Assembly: GCA_025351875.1 (NCBI GenBank)
Contig: JANXVA010000631.1
Span: 1 to 33,799, forward strand
Length of the DNA stretch: 33,799 nt
Source: Myxococcales bacterium
Lineage (GTDB): Bacteria > Myxococcota_A > Polyangia > Polyangiales > Polyangiaceae
Direction of reading: 5' to 3'
The position numbers and the translations under genes were made by a program. The notes under the pieces are model-generated. The model worked only from the letters and a program-made list of their open reading frames with translations, did not search any database and was not told the DNA's origin. Positions 8,323-17,093 of this stretch are shown here, in pieces. Within the stretch, counting starts at the first letter, position 1, and every line of letters starts with the position of its first letter.

Positions 8323-9588
8323 ATGCGCTTCGTCCTGTCGGGCATGGCGTTCGCGTTCGTGCTCGTCGCGGGTACGGCGCGGGCGCAGAGTCACGTGACA
8401 TGCGTGGGGGACAGCATCACGTTCGGTGCCGGGACGTCGACGCCGGCCAACGCGTATCCCGCGGTCCTCCAGGGGCTGCTCGGCGGCGGCTACGCCGTCG
8501 AGAACGACGGGTTCAGCGGCGCGACGATGCTCAAGTCCGGGGACATCCCCTACTGGACGACCGCCGAGTACGCGACATCGACGACGTGGGCGGGAGGCGG
8601 CGGCGACGTCGTCATCCAGCTCGGAACGAACGACTCGAAGCCGAAGAACTGGGTCAACAAGGCGAGCTTCCTTGGTGACTGCGAGGCGATGATCGATCAC
8701 TACCGCGCCGCGAACGCCTCGGCGCGCGTGTGGCTCAACCTCATTCCGCCCGCGACGTCCGGCGCCTGCTGCAAGATCAGCGGGACGACGATCGACAACG
8801 AGATCATCCCGCTCCTGAAGCAATGCGCAGCCGACAAGACGGCGAGCACCATCGATGTGCATACCGCGCTCTTGCCTCACACGATCTGGCTCACGGACGG
8901 GGTGCACCCGAACGATCAAGGTGCCGCGCTCCTCGCGCAGACCGTCCACGACGCGCTCGCGCAGGTTCCGACCATCGTGCTCTCCGCGACGCCGCCGGCG
9001 ACACCGGCGCCGGCTTCGATCACGCTCACGGCTGCGCCCACGGCGGCCTACGGCAAGGTCGAGAAGGTGCGGTTCTACGAGGGCGCGACGCTCTTGCGGG
9101 AGCTGACCGCCGCGCCCTGGGCGATGACCGCGGGAGGGCTCCTTGCGGGGTCGCACACGTTCACGGCGGAGGCCGTCGAGACCGCGGGGCGCGCCGTCAC
9201 CTCGGCGCCCGTCATGGTCGATGTCGACGCGCCGCCGCCGCCGCCGCCTCTCGATCCCGACGCGGGTGCCGACGCAGGCGATGCATCGTCCGAAGGGAGC
9301 GCCGACGGCGCGGCGGATGCATCCGGCGCATCGGCGTCTTCGTCCTCGGGCTCGGCCTCGTCATCAGGGACGAGCGGAACGAGCGGGACCAGCATGGCGG
9401 GCACGTCGTCGTCCGGCGCGCCGTCCGCGAGCGCCTCGGCGTCCTCCTCGGGCGACGAAGCACCCGTCGCAGGCGACGACGGCGGCGGTTGCAGCTCCAG
9501 CCCGACCAACGGCGATGCGAGCCCGATCTTCGTAGGCGTTCTCGCGACGCTGCTCGGCTTGATCGTGCGCACACGTCGTCGCCGGTGA
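8323..9588 (+). CDS. Secreted SGNH/GDSL hydrolase with MYXO-CTERM-like tail
   Basis: The 421-aa protein has an N-terminal signal ending near TARAQ (residue 22). The SGNH hydrolase domain shows block I GDSITFGAG (nucleophile Ser31), block III LGTND (101-104) and block V DGVHPN (Asp192, His195). Residues 215-300 resemble a small Ig-like beta domain. Residues 302-375 form a Pro-, Asp/Ala- and then Ser-rich stalk. The C-terminus has GGGCSSSP, a hydrophobic segment (IFVGVLATLLGLIV) and RTRRRR, as in MYXO-CTERM sorting tails. The enzyme probably removes acyl groups from a carbohydrate or lipid at the cell surface; the substrate is unknown. Upstream, 8159-8322 holds only a short direct repeat of GCTCGCTCGAGGC. 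Confidence 0.87.
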   Translation: MRFVLSGMAFAFVLVAGTARAQSHVTCVGDSITFGAGTSTPANAYPAVLQGLLGGGYAVENDGFSGATMLKSGDIPYWTTAEYATSTTWAGGGGDVVIQLGTNDSKPKNWVNKASFLGDCEAMIDHYRAANASARVWLNLIPPATSGACCKISGTTIDNEIIPLLKQCAADKTASTIDVHTALLPHTIWLTDGVHPNDQGAALLAQTVHDALAQVPTIVLSATPPATPAPASITLTAAPTAAYGKVEKVRFYEGATLLRELTAAPWAMTAGGLLAGSHTFTAEAVETAGRAVTSAPVMVDVDAPPPPPPLDPDAGADAGDASSEGSADGAADASGASASSSSGSASSSGTSGTSGTSMAGTSSSGAPSASASASSSGDEAPVAGDDGGGCSSSPTNGDASPIFVGVLATLLGLIVRTRRRR

Positions 9589-9649
9589 GACGACGGCCAG
9601 CGGGCGTTGAGGCGATGCCCGCACGCGCGAGGGGCTATAACATCGCCCA

Positions 9650-11092
9650 ATGAACGTCACTCGACTGCCGTTGCGCCTGATGGCAGACCCCCGCCGCGTC
9701 ATCGCGCGGCCGTTCATTCCGGGGGGCACGGCGCGCATCCGCGCCGTCATCGAGCGTGTCCGCCTGCTGACCGACGCCGAGGTCTCGTCGATGGTGACGG
9801 TGCTCGTCACCGACTACCGCCAACGTCACAAGGATGTCCGCGGGATCTTCCGCCAGAACTACGCGAACGCGCTTGCCTTCATCAGCGAGCTCCCCGATCC
9901 GAGCGAGGAGCGCCGCCTGCTCCTCGGCTCGTACTTCACGAACGAGTACTCGCTCGAGGCCGTCGCGCTCTTCAACCCGTCGATGGTCGCGCACCCCGAT
10001 CAGAACGGCGTACCCGCCGGCTCGCTTCGCTTCGTCATGAGCCTGCGCGCGTGCGGTGAAGGGCACATCTCCTCGATCGAGTTTCGCACCGGCCTCGTCG
10101 ACGCCGACAACTGCGTCGAGGTCGACCCGCCGACCCGCTTCGCGCTCACCGCACGCCCCGAGGACGACGCGCTCTACGACAAGGAGAGCTACGACCACAA
10201 GCTCCGCGAGATGAAGGCGTTCCGGCCGCTCGCCGAGCAGATCCTCGCGGTCCTCGACACGCGGTTCACCATCAGCGACCTCGAGTACGCGATCCGCAAG
10301 TGCCAGCCGGAGACCGGGACCACGCAGTACAAAGAGCTCGCCGACAACATGCTCTGGCTGGCTCACTCGAACTACGAGCTCGATTTTTCGCCCGACGCCG
10401 ACCTCTCCGAGCGTGTCATCTTCCCGGTGAGCGAGAGCGAGAGTCGCGGCATCGAGGACGCGCGCTTCGTTCGCTTCACGCACACCGACGGGCGCGTGAG
10501 CTACTACGCGACCTACACGGCCTACAACGGCCTTCGCGTGCTCCCGCAGCTCATCGAGACGACGGACTTTCGCCGTTTCAAGATCAACACGCTCAACGGA
10601 AGCTGCGTTCAGAACAAGGGAATGGCGCTCTTCCCGCGCAAGGTCGGCGGCCAGTTCATGATGGCGTCGCGCCTCGACGGCGAGAACATCTACCTGCTCG
10701 CCTCCGACAACATCCACTTCTGGAGCGAGTCGAAGCTCGTCTACGCGCCGAAGCACCCGTGGGAGTTCATTCAGGTCGGCAACTGCGGCTCGCCGATCGA
10801 GACCGAGGCCGGCTGGATCCTCCTCACGCACGGCGTCGGCCCCATGCGCCAGTACTGGCTCGGCGCGCTGCTCCTCGATCGCAAGGATCCCTCGAAGGTG
10901 ATCGGCTCGCTGAAGGAGCCGCTGCTCGTGCCCAATGCCGACGAGCGCGACGGCTACGTGCCCAACGTCGTCTACTCCTGCGGCGCGCTGCTCCACGGCG
11001 ACCGCCTGATCATTCCGTATGCGGTGTCCGACAGCCACTCGAGCATCGCCACCGTGTCGGTGAAGGAGCTCCTCGCGCGCCTGCTGTCGTGA
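9650..11092 (+). CDS. GH130 family glycoside phosphorylase/hydrolase, long form
   Basis: The 480-aa protein belongs to the GH130 five-bladed propeller family. Motifs are FNPSMV (108-113), RGIEDARFVRF (266-276, matching the family ED-P/A-R segment with its general-acid Asp), NKGMALFPRK (322-331) and GNCGSPIETEAGW (377-389) followed by LLTHGV. Known GH130 enzymes phosphorolyse or hydrolyse beta-mannosides, usually with 300-400 residues. This one has about 100 extra N-terminal residues and an insert near 165-240. There is no signal peptide, so it is cytoplasmic. It begins a tight operon; its stop overlaps the next GH130 start by 4 bases (GTGA). TATAAC, 12 bases before the ATG, could be a -10-like element. 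Phosphorylase versus hydrolase is not decided by eye. Confidence 0.88.
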   Translation: MNVTRLPLRLMADPRRVIARPFIPGGTARIRAVIERVRLLTDAEVSSMVTVLVTDYRQRHKDVRGIFRQNYANALAFISELPDPSEERRLLLGSYFTNEYSLEAVALFNPSMVAHPDQNGVPAGSLRFVMSLRACGEGHISSIEFRTGLVDADNCVEVDPPTRFALTARPEDDALYDKESYDHKLREMKAFRPLAEQILAVLDTRFTISDLEYAIRKCQPETGTTQYKELADNMLWLAHSNYELDFSPDADLSERVIFPVSESESRGIEDARFVRFTHTDGRVSYYATYTAYNGLRVLPQLIETTDFRRFKINTLNGSCVQNKGMALFPRKVGGQFMMASRLDGENIYLLASDNIHFWSESKLVYAPKHPWEFIQVGNCGSPIETEAGWILLTHGVGPMRQYWLGALLLDRKDPSKVIGSLKEPLLVPNADERDGYVPNVVYSCGALLHGDRLIIPYAVSDSHSSIATVSVKELLARLLS

Positions 11093-12201
11093 CGGATCGG
11101 CTCGTCTTCCGTCCTCGCGACATCGATCTTGACCGCTCGCCGCTCCGTCGCTCGCTTACGGCGGCGACGCGGGTGCTCGGCGCGTTCAACCCCGGTTTCA
11201 CGCGGTTGCCGAACGGCAACCTGCTCCTCATGGTCCGCGTCGCCGAGGCGCTCGCAGAGCCCGTCGCTGATGGATCCGCGCGTGCGATCCGCTGGACGCC
11301 CGAGGGCTACGTGCTCGATGAGCATCCGCTCGCCTCGGTGAGCATGACCGATCCGCGCCAGTTCGCGCTGCTCGGCGGTCCGCATCGTCTGCTCGGGCTG
11401 ACGTCGATCTCGTGGCTCCTCCCCGTCGAGCTCACGCCCGACGGCCTCGAGGTCGTCACCGTCCACTACGAGCACGCGATCGAACCCGCCGCCTCGTACC
11501 AGCAGTACGGCGTCGAGGATGCGCGCATCAGCAAGGTCGGCGAGCTCTGGTACATGACGACCTGCTCGGTCAGCGCCGAGCGCCACTCGAGCACGCTCCA
11601 CGTCTCGAGCGACGGCCTCCGCTACAGGCTCGAGGGCATCGTGCTCGACCACCAGAACAAGGACATGATCCTGTTCGAGGGAAAGCTCGGCGGCAGGTTC
11701 ATCGCGCTCACGCGGCCGCTCGGCGAGGTCTACTTCGCGTATCCGCCGGGCAGCCCGTGGGCCGGAGGCCCCTCGATGCAGCTCGCCGGTTCGCCCGACG
11801 CGCTCCACTGGCGGCCGTTCGACCAGCCCGGCATCCGCGCGCGCAAGGGCTCGACCTCGAGCATGAAGGTCGGCGGCGGCAGCCCGCCCATCCGCACCGA
11901 GCACGGCTGGCTCGTTCTCTACCACGGCGTCGAGACGCGTGAGACCGTCGGCATCTACCGCACGTTCTGGGCGCTGCTCGATCTCGACGACCCGAGCAAG
12001 ATCCTCCGCCTGGAGGACGAGACGCCGCTGCTCGAGGCCAACGCGGAGCTCACGCGCTCGATCGCCGAGCAGATGTACCTGCCTACGCCGGTCGTCTTCA
12101 CCACCGGCATCGCCGACGGCGGCGACCACTACGTCGTGGCCTCAGGCGAGGCCGATCTCGCATGCCGCATCACCCACCTCCCGAAGTCGCGCTTCGCATG
12201 A
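11089..12201 (+). CDS. Second GH130 family glycoside phosphorylase/hydrolase
   Basis: The 370-aa product starts at a GTG overlapping the upstream stop (GTGA). GH130 motifs are GAFNPGFTRL (31-40), YGVEDARISKV (140-150), KDMILFEGKLGGRF (191-204) and VGGGSPPIRTEHGWLVLYHG (261-280). Length is normal for the family. It differs widely from the first GH130, so the two are not recent duplicates and probably act on different chain lengths or linkages. Adjacent GH130 pairs are known, for example the beta-1,2-mannoside phosphorylases of Thermoanaerobacter. The frame is open far upstream (to 10300), but that part is antiphase to the first GH130 gene and was discarded. Its stop overlaps the GH13 start (ATGA). 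There is no signal peptide. Confidence 0.88.
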   Translation: MTDRLVFRPRDIDLDRSPLRRSLTAATRVLGAFNPGFTRLPNGNLLLMVRVAEALAEPVADGSARAIRWTPEGYVLDEHPLASVSMTDPRQFALLGGPHRLLGLTSISWLLPVELTPDGLEVVTVHYEHAIEPAASYQQYGVEDARISKVGELWYMTTCSVSAERHSSTLHVSSDGLRYRLEGIVLDHQNKDMILFEGKLGGRFIALTRPLGEVYFAYPPGSPWAGGPSMQLAGSPDALHWRPFDQPGIRARKGSTSSMKVGGGSPPIRTEHGWLVLYHGVETRETVGIYRTFWALLDLDDPSKILRLEDETPLLEANAELTRSIAEQMYLPTPVVFTTGIADGGDHYVVASGEADLACRITHLPKSRFA

Positions 12202-13799
12202 GCGCCGCGTGGTGGCAGGGCGGCGTCGTCTATCAGGTCTATCCGCGCTCGTTCCAGGACAGCGACGGTGACGGCATCGGCGATCTGCGAGGCATCGAGT
12301 CGAGGCTCGAGCATCTCGTGAGCCTCGGCATCGACGCCATCTGGATATCGCCTATCTACCCCTCTCCGATGGCCGACTTCGGCTACGACGTCGCGGACTA
12401 CTGCGATGTCGATCCGCGCTTCGGGACGCTCAGCGACTTCGACAGCCTGCTCGCCGCCGCACACTCGCGTGGCCTCAAGATCATTCTCGACTTCGTGCCC
12501 AATCACAGCTCGAGCCAGCATCCCTGGTTCCTCGAGAGCAAGCGCGCGCGCACGAGCGCAAAACGCGACTGGTACGTCTGGCGCGACGCGGCGTCGGGAG
12601 GCGGCCCTCCCAACAACTGGATCAGCGATTTTGGAGGCTCGGCCTGGGAGTGGGACGAGACTACAGGCCAGTACTACCTGCATGCTTTCCTGAAGGAGCA
12701 GCCCGATCTGAACTGGCGCAACCCTGCCGTCCAGCAGGCGATGTACGACGCGCTGCGCTTCTGGTTCGCGCGCGGCGTCGACGGCTTCCGGATCGACGTG
12801 CTGTGGCACCTCATCAAGGCCGAAGGCCTTCCCGACAATCCGCCGAATCCCGCGTATCGCCCGGGGATGGGCGAGATGCACCGCGTGCTGCAGCTCCACT
12901 CCACGGACCAGCCCGAGGTGCACGCCATCGCCGGCGAGATGCGCCGGATCGCCGACGGCTTCGGCGACCGCGTGCTGATCGGCGAGATCTACCTCCCCGT
13001 CGAGCGGCTCGTCCGTTACTACGGCGTCGAGACGCTCGGCGTCCATCTGCCATTCAACTTCCAGCTCGTCGACGCGCCGTGGAACGCGCGCGCGCTCGCG
13101 GCTGTCATCGCGGAGTACGAGGCCGCGCTTCCGTGCGGCGGCTGGCCGAACTGGGTGCTCGGCAATCACGACCGACCGCGCGTCGCCGAGAGGGTCGGAG
13201 AGGCGCAGGCACGGGTCGCAGCGATGCTTCTCCTCACGCTGCGCGGCACGCCGACCCTCTACTACGGCGACGAGCTCGGGCTCGGTCGCGTCGAGATCCC
13301 TTCCGCACGTGTGCAGGACCCGCGCGAGCTCCGCGAGCCCGGCCTCGGGCTCGGTCGCGATCCGGTGCGCACGCCGATGCCCTGGGACGCGTCCGCGAAT
13401 GCCGGCTTCACGACGGGCGCGCCTTGGCTGCCGCTGAATGGCGACTGGGCCGAGCGGAACGTCGCGAGCGAGGCGCGGGACGCGCGGTCGATGCTCGTCC
13501 TTCATCGCCAGCTGCTCGCGCTTCGGCGCGCTCACCCTGCGCTCTCCGTCGGCGACCTCACGCTGCTCGAGCCCGGCGACGCCACAGACGTCCTTGCCTA
13601 CGAGCGGCGCCACGGCGACCAACGACTCCTCGTCGCGCTCAATCTCGGCGCCATGCCGCAGAGCGTCGCGCTGCCCGGGTGGGCGCACGGCTCGAAGGTG
13701 CTCCTCTCCACGCTCGAAGCCGAGGTCGCGTCGATCGGCGAGAGCCTGCTGCTCCGTCCCGCCGAGGGTATCGTCCTCGCTCCCCCGTGCAGACCTTGA
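12198..13799 (+). CDS. GH13 alpha-glucosidase/oligo-1,6-glucosidase-type enzyme
   Basis: The 533-aa protein has a complete TIM-barrel amylase core. It opens with WWQGGVVYQVYPRSFQDSDG, then DFVPNHSS (region I, 98-105), GVDGFRID (region II, nucleophile Asp200), IGEIY (region III, acid Glu263) and LGNHDRPR (region IV, Asp325). GIGDLRGI and the lack of a signal peptide fit intracellular alpha-glucosidases acting on short oligosaccharides. Trehalose- or sucrose-type substrates cannot be excluded. The ATG at 12198 overlaps the previous stop (ATGA), which fixes the start; a possible start 12 codons earlier lies inside the GH130 gene. Its TGA is part of the ribosome binding site of the following GT4 gene, implying translational coupling. 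Confidence 0.9.
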   Translation: MSAAWWQGGVVYQVYPRSFQDSDGDGIGDLRGIESRLEHLVSLGIDAIWISPIYPSPMADFGYDVADYCDVDPRFGTLSDFDSLLAAAHSRGLKIILDFVPNHSSSQHPWFLESKRARTSAKRDWYVWRDAASGGGPPNNWISDFGGSAWEWDETTGQYYLHAFLKEQPDLNWRNPAVQQAMYDALRFWFARGVDGFRIDVLWHLIKAEGLPDNPPNPAYRPGMGEMHRVLQLHSTDQPEVHAIAGEMRRIADGFGDRVLIGEIYLPVERLVRYYGVETLGVHLPFNFQLVDAPWNARALAAVIAEYEAALPCGGWPNWVLGNHDRPRVAERVGEAQARVAAMLLLTLRGTPTLYYGDELGLGRVEIPSARVQDPRELREPGLGLGRDPVRTPMPWDASANAGFTTGAPWLPLNGDWAERNVASEARDARSMLVLHRQLLALRRAHPALSVGDLTLLEPGDATDVLAYERRHGDQRLLVALNLGAMPQSVALPGWAHGSKVLLSTLEAEVASIGESLLLRPAEGIVLAPPCRP

Positions 13800-13804
13800 A
13801 GGAG
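13799..13804 (+). promoter_or_regulatory. Ribosome binding site fixing a TTG start for the GT4 gene
   Basis: AAGGAG lies 6 bases before the TTG at 13811 and begins on the last base of the GH13 stop codon. A GTG at 13787 and an ATG at 13823 are in frame but have no such spacing. Ribosomes ending the GH13 gene would meet this site directly. Confidence 0.75.
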
Positions 13805-13810
13805 CCGCCC

Positions 13811-14818
13811 TTGCGTATCGCGATGCTCGCGCCGATCTCGTGGCGCACGCCGCCGCGTCACTACGGTCCGTGGGAGCTCGTCACCAGCCTGCTCACCGAG
13901 GCGCTCGTCGCGCGAGGCGTCGACGTGACGCTCTTCGCGACGCTCGACTCGATCACGGCGGGCAAGCTCGCCGGGGTCTGTCCTCGACCGTACTCGGAGG
14001 ATCCGACCATCGACGCGAAGGTCTGGGAGCTACTCCACGTCTCGCATGTCTTCGAGCGCGCGAGCGAGTTCGATCTCATCCACAACCAGGCGGACTTCGT
14101 TCCCCTCGCCTTCTCGCGCCTCGTGGACACGCCGATCGTCACCACCATTCACGGTTTGTCGTCCGAGCGGATCGTCCCCGTCTTCAAGCGCTATGACGAT
14201 CGCGTCTCGTACGTCGCGATCAGCGACGCCGACCGCCACGCCGACCTGCGCTACGCGGCGACGATCCATCACGGCCTCTCGCTCGACGAGTTCCCCTTCG
14301 ACCCGCGCGGCGGCGAGGACCTCCTCTTCTTCGGCCGCATCCACCCCGACAAGGGCGCCGCCGAGGCGATCGAGACGGCGGCTCGTGTGGGACGCCGGCT
14401 CGTGATGGCAGGCATCGTCCAGGACCAGCACTACTACGAGCACCTCGTCGCGCCGGCCGTCGACGGCACGAACGTGGTCTACGACGGCCCGGTCGGTGGC
14501 GAGAAGCGCACGCGCATGCTCGGCGCCGCGCGCGCGCTCCTCCACCTCATCAACTTCGACGAGCCGTTCGGCCTCTCGGTGATCGAGGCGATGGCATGCG
14601 GGACGCCCGTCATCGCGTGCAACCGCGGCTCGATGCGCGAGCTCGTCGAGCACGGCGTCACCGGCTTTCTCGTCGACAGCGTCGACGACGCCGTCGACGC
14701 CGTCGCGCGCCTCCACGAGATCGACCGACGCGCGTGCCGCGCGGCAATTGCGGCTCGTTTCACGGTGGATCAGATGGCGGACCGCTACCTGTCGCTCTAC
14801 CGCAGCCTCCTCGGCTGA
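13811..14818 (+). CDS. Family 4 glycosyltransferase (GT-B fold)
   Basis: The 335-aa product is encoded from a TTG start chosen for its ideal upstream AAGGAG. The N-terminus RIAMLAPISWRTPPRHYGPWE is the first Rossmann strand plus Gly-rich loop of GT4 enzymes. The second domain begins LLFFGRIHPDKG and carries the EX7E motif in EPFGLSVIEA (Glu251, Glu259), followed by MACGTPVIACNRGSMRE. It transfers a sugar from a nucleotide donor with retention; donor and acceptor are unknown. There are no membrane segments, so the enzyme is cytoplasmic. It closes the overlapping GH130-GH130-GH13-GT4 set and probably makes, or makes a precursor of, the glycoside that the GH enzymes process. Confidence 0.88.
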   Translation: MRIAMLAPISWRTPPRHYGPWELVTSLLTEALVARGVDVTLFATLDSITAGKLAGVCPRPYSEDPTIDAKVWELLHVSHVFERASEFDLIHNQADFVPLAFSRLVDTPIVTTIHGLSSERIVPVFKRYDDRVSYVAISDADRHADLRYAATIHHGLSLDEFPFDPRGGEDLLFFGRIHPDKGAAEAIETAARVGRRLVMAGIVQDQHYYEHLVAPAVDGTNVVYDGPVGGEKRTRMLGAARALLHLINFDEPFGLSVIEAMACGTPVIACNRGSMRELVEHGVTGFLVDSVDDAVDAVARLHEIDRRACRAAIAARFTVDQMADRYLSLYRSLLG

Positions 14819-14859
14819 AGGCGGCCTCCTCCGCCTCGCGGGAGGGTTAGGATGTCGTC

Positions 14860-16962
14860 ATGAGGAGCTCCTCTTCGACCCGACCTCTCGTCGCGCTCGG
14901 GATCGCGCTCGTCCTCGTCGCCTGCTCGGGCGGTGGCTCGGGCGGTGGCTCCACTCCCGGGTCGGGCGGCGACGGAGGAAGCGGCGACCTGTGTCCGGAA
15001 GGCTTTGCGCTCGACCCCGCGCTCGGCGCGTGCACGGAGATCGCCGCGACCGACTGTCCTGGCGGGACGATGCCGATGATCGGTCACGCGGACTGTCAGC
15101 CCGTGGGCTGGACGAGCGCCTGTCCCGACGGCTTCGAGCGGGAACCCTCCGGATGGGGATGCCTCGACCACTTCAAGGCGATGGCTTCGGCGTGTCCCGG
15201 GGCGCAGCGGGAGGACATGAAGAGCGGCAGCTGCGTGCCGATCGGTGATTGCAACGCGGGGTTTCCCCCGGCGAACGCGAAGCTCTTCGTCGACCCGCTC
15301 GTCACCGAGGACGCCACGCACGTTCACACGCTGGGCCAGGCGATGGCAAAGGCGAAACCGGGCGACATCATCGCGGTCGAGTCCGGCACCTACCCCGAGG
15401 TCGTCGACCTCCTCGTGGACAACGTCAGCGTCGTCGGGCGATGCGCAGCGAAGGTGCTCTTCAAGGGCCCGGTCGGACCGCGCGCCGGGATGTACGTCTC
15501 GGCGACGGCCGGGGCGAAGGTGAGCGGGCTGACCGTCTCGGGCTTCGTCGGCGGTGTGCTCCTCGAAGGAGGAGACCTCACAGCCGACGACGTCGTGATC
15601 GACGGCAACGACACGCTCGGCATCTACCTGCGGTTCGGCGCCAAGGCGACGCTGCGGCGCTCGAAAATCTCGCACACGAGACGCGGCACCGGCGCGCTCG
15701 GAAGCGCGAGCATCGTCTACGACGGGAGCGCTCTCACGTTCGAGGACTCCGCCCTCGTCGACAACTACTTCCGCCATGCGACGGTGGACGGCGCTGGCTC
15801 GACGTTGAGCGCGACGAGCACCGTCTTCGCTCGCAACAGCAAGCTGAGTGGCGACGAAGCGAGCATCGCCTTGGTGAAGGGCGGGAGCGCGAAGCTCGCC
15901 CGCTGCGCCGTTCTCGATTCGTACGGCTCTGGCATCAGGGTCGAGGGGGCTGGCAGCCATGCGGACGTCGAGGAGAGCGTGGTTCGGCGCTCCGTCGGAG
16001 TGGTCGCCAGCCCGGGCGGAATCGGAGTCCTCGCGTTGACCGGAGGCACCGCGAAGCTCGTGTCGAGCGCCGTGACCGATCATCCCAGCCTCGGCGTCTA
16101 CGCGGGCACAGGCGCGGTACTGACGCTCATGAACAGCGTGCTGCTCGGGGTCCCCGTCGGGGGGACTGTCGACTTCGGACGCTGCGCCTCGGCAGCCGAC
16201 GCGGGACGACTCGAGGTTGCGAGCACCGCGGCGATCGGCTGCCCGCAGTCGGGCGTCGGGCTCCAGCACGGAGGCGTCGGCACGTTCGACGGGCTCTACG
16301 TGAAGGATTCGTGGCCGACGAAGCAGCCTCCTTACGAAAAATACGGCGGCTTCGGCATGCTCGTCGAGGACTCCTCGGAGGCGACCGTGATGCGCAGCTC
16401 ATTCGTCGGCAACTCACTGGCCGGTATTACGTCGACGCTCGGCGCGACGGTCACCGCGGAGGCCGTGTTGATTCGAGACACGCACGAGCTGCCTTCGCTC
16501 ACGGCAGGGAGCGGCGTGCTGCTCGCGAAGGACGGTTCGATGAATCTGACCAGGTGCGCGCTCTCCGGTAACTCGCAGGAGAGCATCCTGGTAGCCACCG
16601 GGGGTCATCTCGTGATGAAAGCATCGACGGTCCACGGAACGCGCAAGTCCGCGGACGGAGCGTTCGGGCACGGCGTGACGCTCTTCACGGGAGCCACCGT
16701 CGAGCTCACCGATGTCGTCGTCTACGACGCGGATGCCGTCGGCCTCATCTCCGACGGCGGAAGCGCGCTCGTGAGGGGCGGAACGTTCGCGCGCAGCCAG
16801 GTCGCCCTGCACGCCCAGAACGGCGCGACCATCACGCAGTCCGACGCGACGGGAGAGCTCGCGACAGGAGAGGTCCGCGTCTCCAGCTCGACCCGGTTCG
16901 TCGACAACGCGTCGCGCCTCGGCAGCGGGCTCATTCCGGTGCCGCCCGCGCCGCTCCAGTAA
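14860..16962 (+). CDS. Right-handed parallel beta-helix lipoprotein
   Basis: The 700-aa protein has a lipoprotein signal ending LVLVAC (Cys22) and a Gly/Ser linker. A Cys-rich module follows (about 45-130, with CPEGFALDPALGACTE and CPDGFEREPSGWGC). Residues 140-680 form a long beta-helix of repeated strands of the type GATVELTDVVVYDADAVG. The rung pattern resembles pectate-lyase-like and NosD/CASH proteins, but no catalytic set is evident, so it may be a surface or adhesive scaffold. A good AGGA lies 7 bases before the ATG. The gene sits between the GT4 operon and the GT4 fusion gene. A 5'-truncated paralogue lies beyond that fusion gene. Confidence 0.85.
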   Translation: MRSSSSTRPLVALGIALVLVACSGGGSGGGSTPGSGGDGGSGDLCPEGFALDPALGACTEIAATDCPGGTMPMIGHADCQPVGWTSACPDGFEREPSGWGCLDHFKAMASACPGAQREDMKSGSCVPIGDCNAGFPPANAKLFVDPLVTEDATHVHTLGQAMAKAKPGDIIAVESGTYPEVVDLLVDNVSVVGRCAAKVLFKGPVGPRAGMYVSATAGAKVSGLTVSGFVGGVLLEGGDLTADDVVIDGNDTLGIYLRFGAKATLRRSKISHTRRGTGALGSASIVYDGSALTFEDSALVDNYFRHATVDGAGSTLSATSTVFARNSKLSGDEASIALVKGGSAKLARCAVLDSYGSGIRVEGAGSHADVEESVVRRSVGVVASPGGIGVLALTGGTAKLVSSAVTDHPSLGVYAGTGAVLTLMNSVLLGVPVGGTVDFGRCASAADAGRLEVASTAAIGCPQSGVGLQHGGVGTFDGLYVKDSWPTKQPPYEKYGGFGMLVEDSSEATVMRSSFVGNSLAGITSTLGATVTAEAVLIRDTHELPSLTAGSGVLLAKDGSMNLTRCALSGNSQESILVATGGHLVMKASTVHGTRKSADGAFGHGVTLFTGATVELTDVVVYDADAVGLISDGGSALVRGGTFARSQVALHAQNGATITQSDATGELATGEVRVSSSTRFVDNASRLGSGLIPVPPAPLQ

Positions 16963-17093
16963 GGTCCGAGCCTGGTCCGCACGGCTTGCGCTCGGGGCCG
17001 GGCAGACGCATGGTGACTACACGCGATCGGGTCGTCGTCCCGACGAGCTGCGCGCACCAAACTTCGGCCTGATCCGCGGTTTATCGAGGGATC

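Noticed and set aside
10300-11088. Long 5' extension of the second GH130 frame (633 codons in all).
   Set aside because: The extension is Arg-rich and lies out of phase within the first GH130 gene; GH130 homology begins only after the GTG at 11089.
14825-14848. CCTCC/GGAGG stem after the GT4 gene as a terminator.
   Set aside because: The stem is only 5 bp without a T-run and includes the ribosome-binding area of the next gene.
14797-16269. A 490-codon minus-strand frame opposite the beta-helix gene.
   Set aside because: Composition is Arg/Asp/Val-rich with no motif, signal or plausible start, and the opposite strand has a clear lipoprotein signal and beta-helix rungs.
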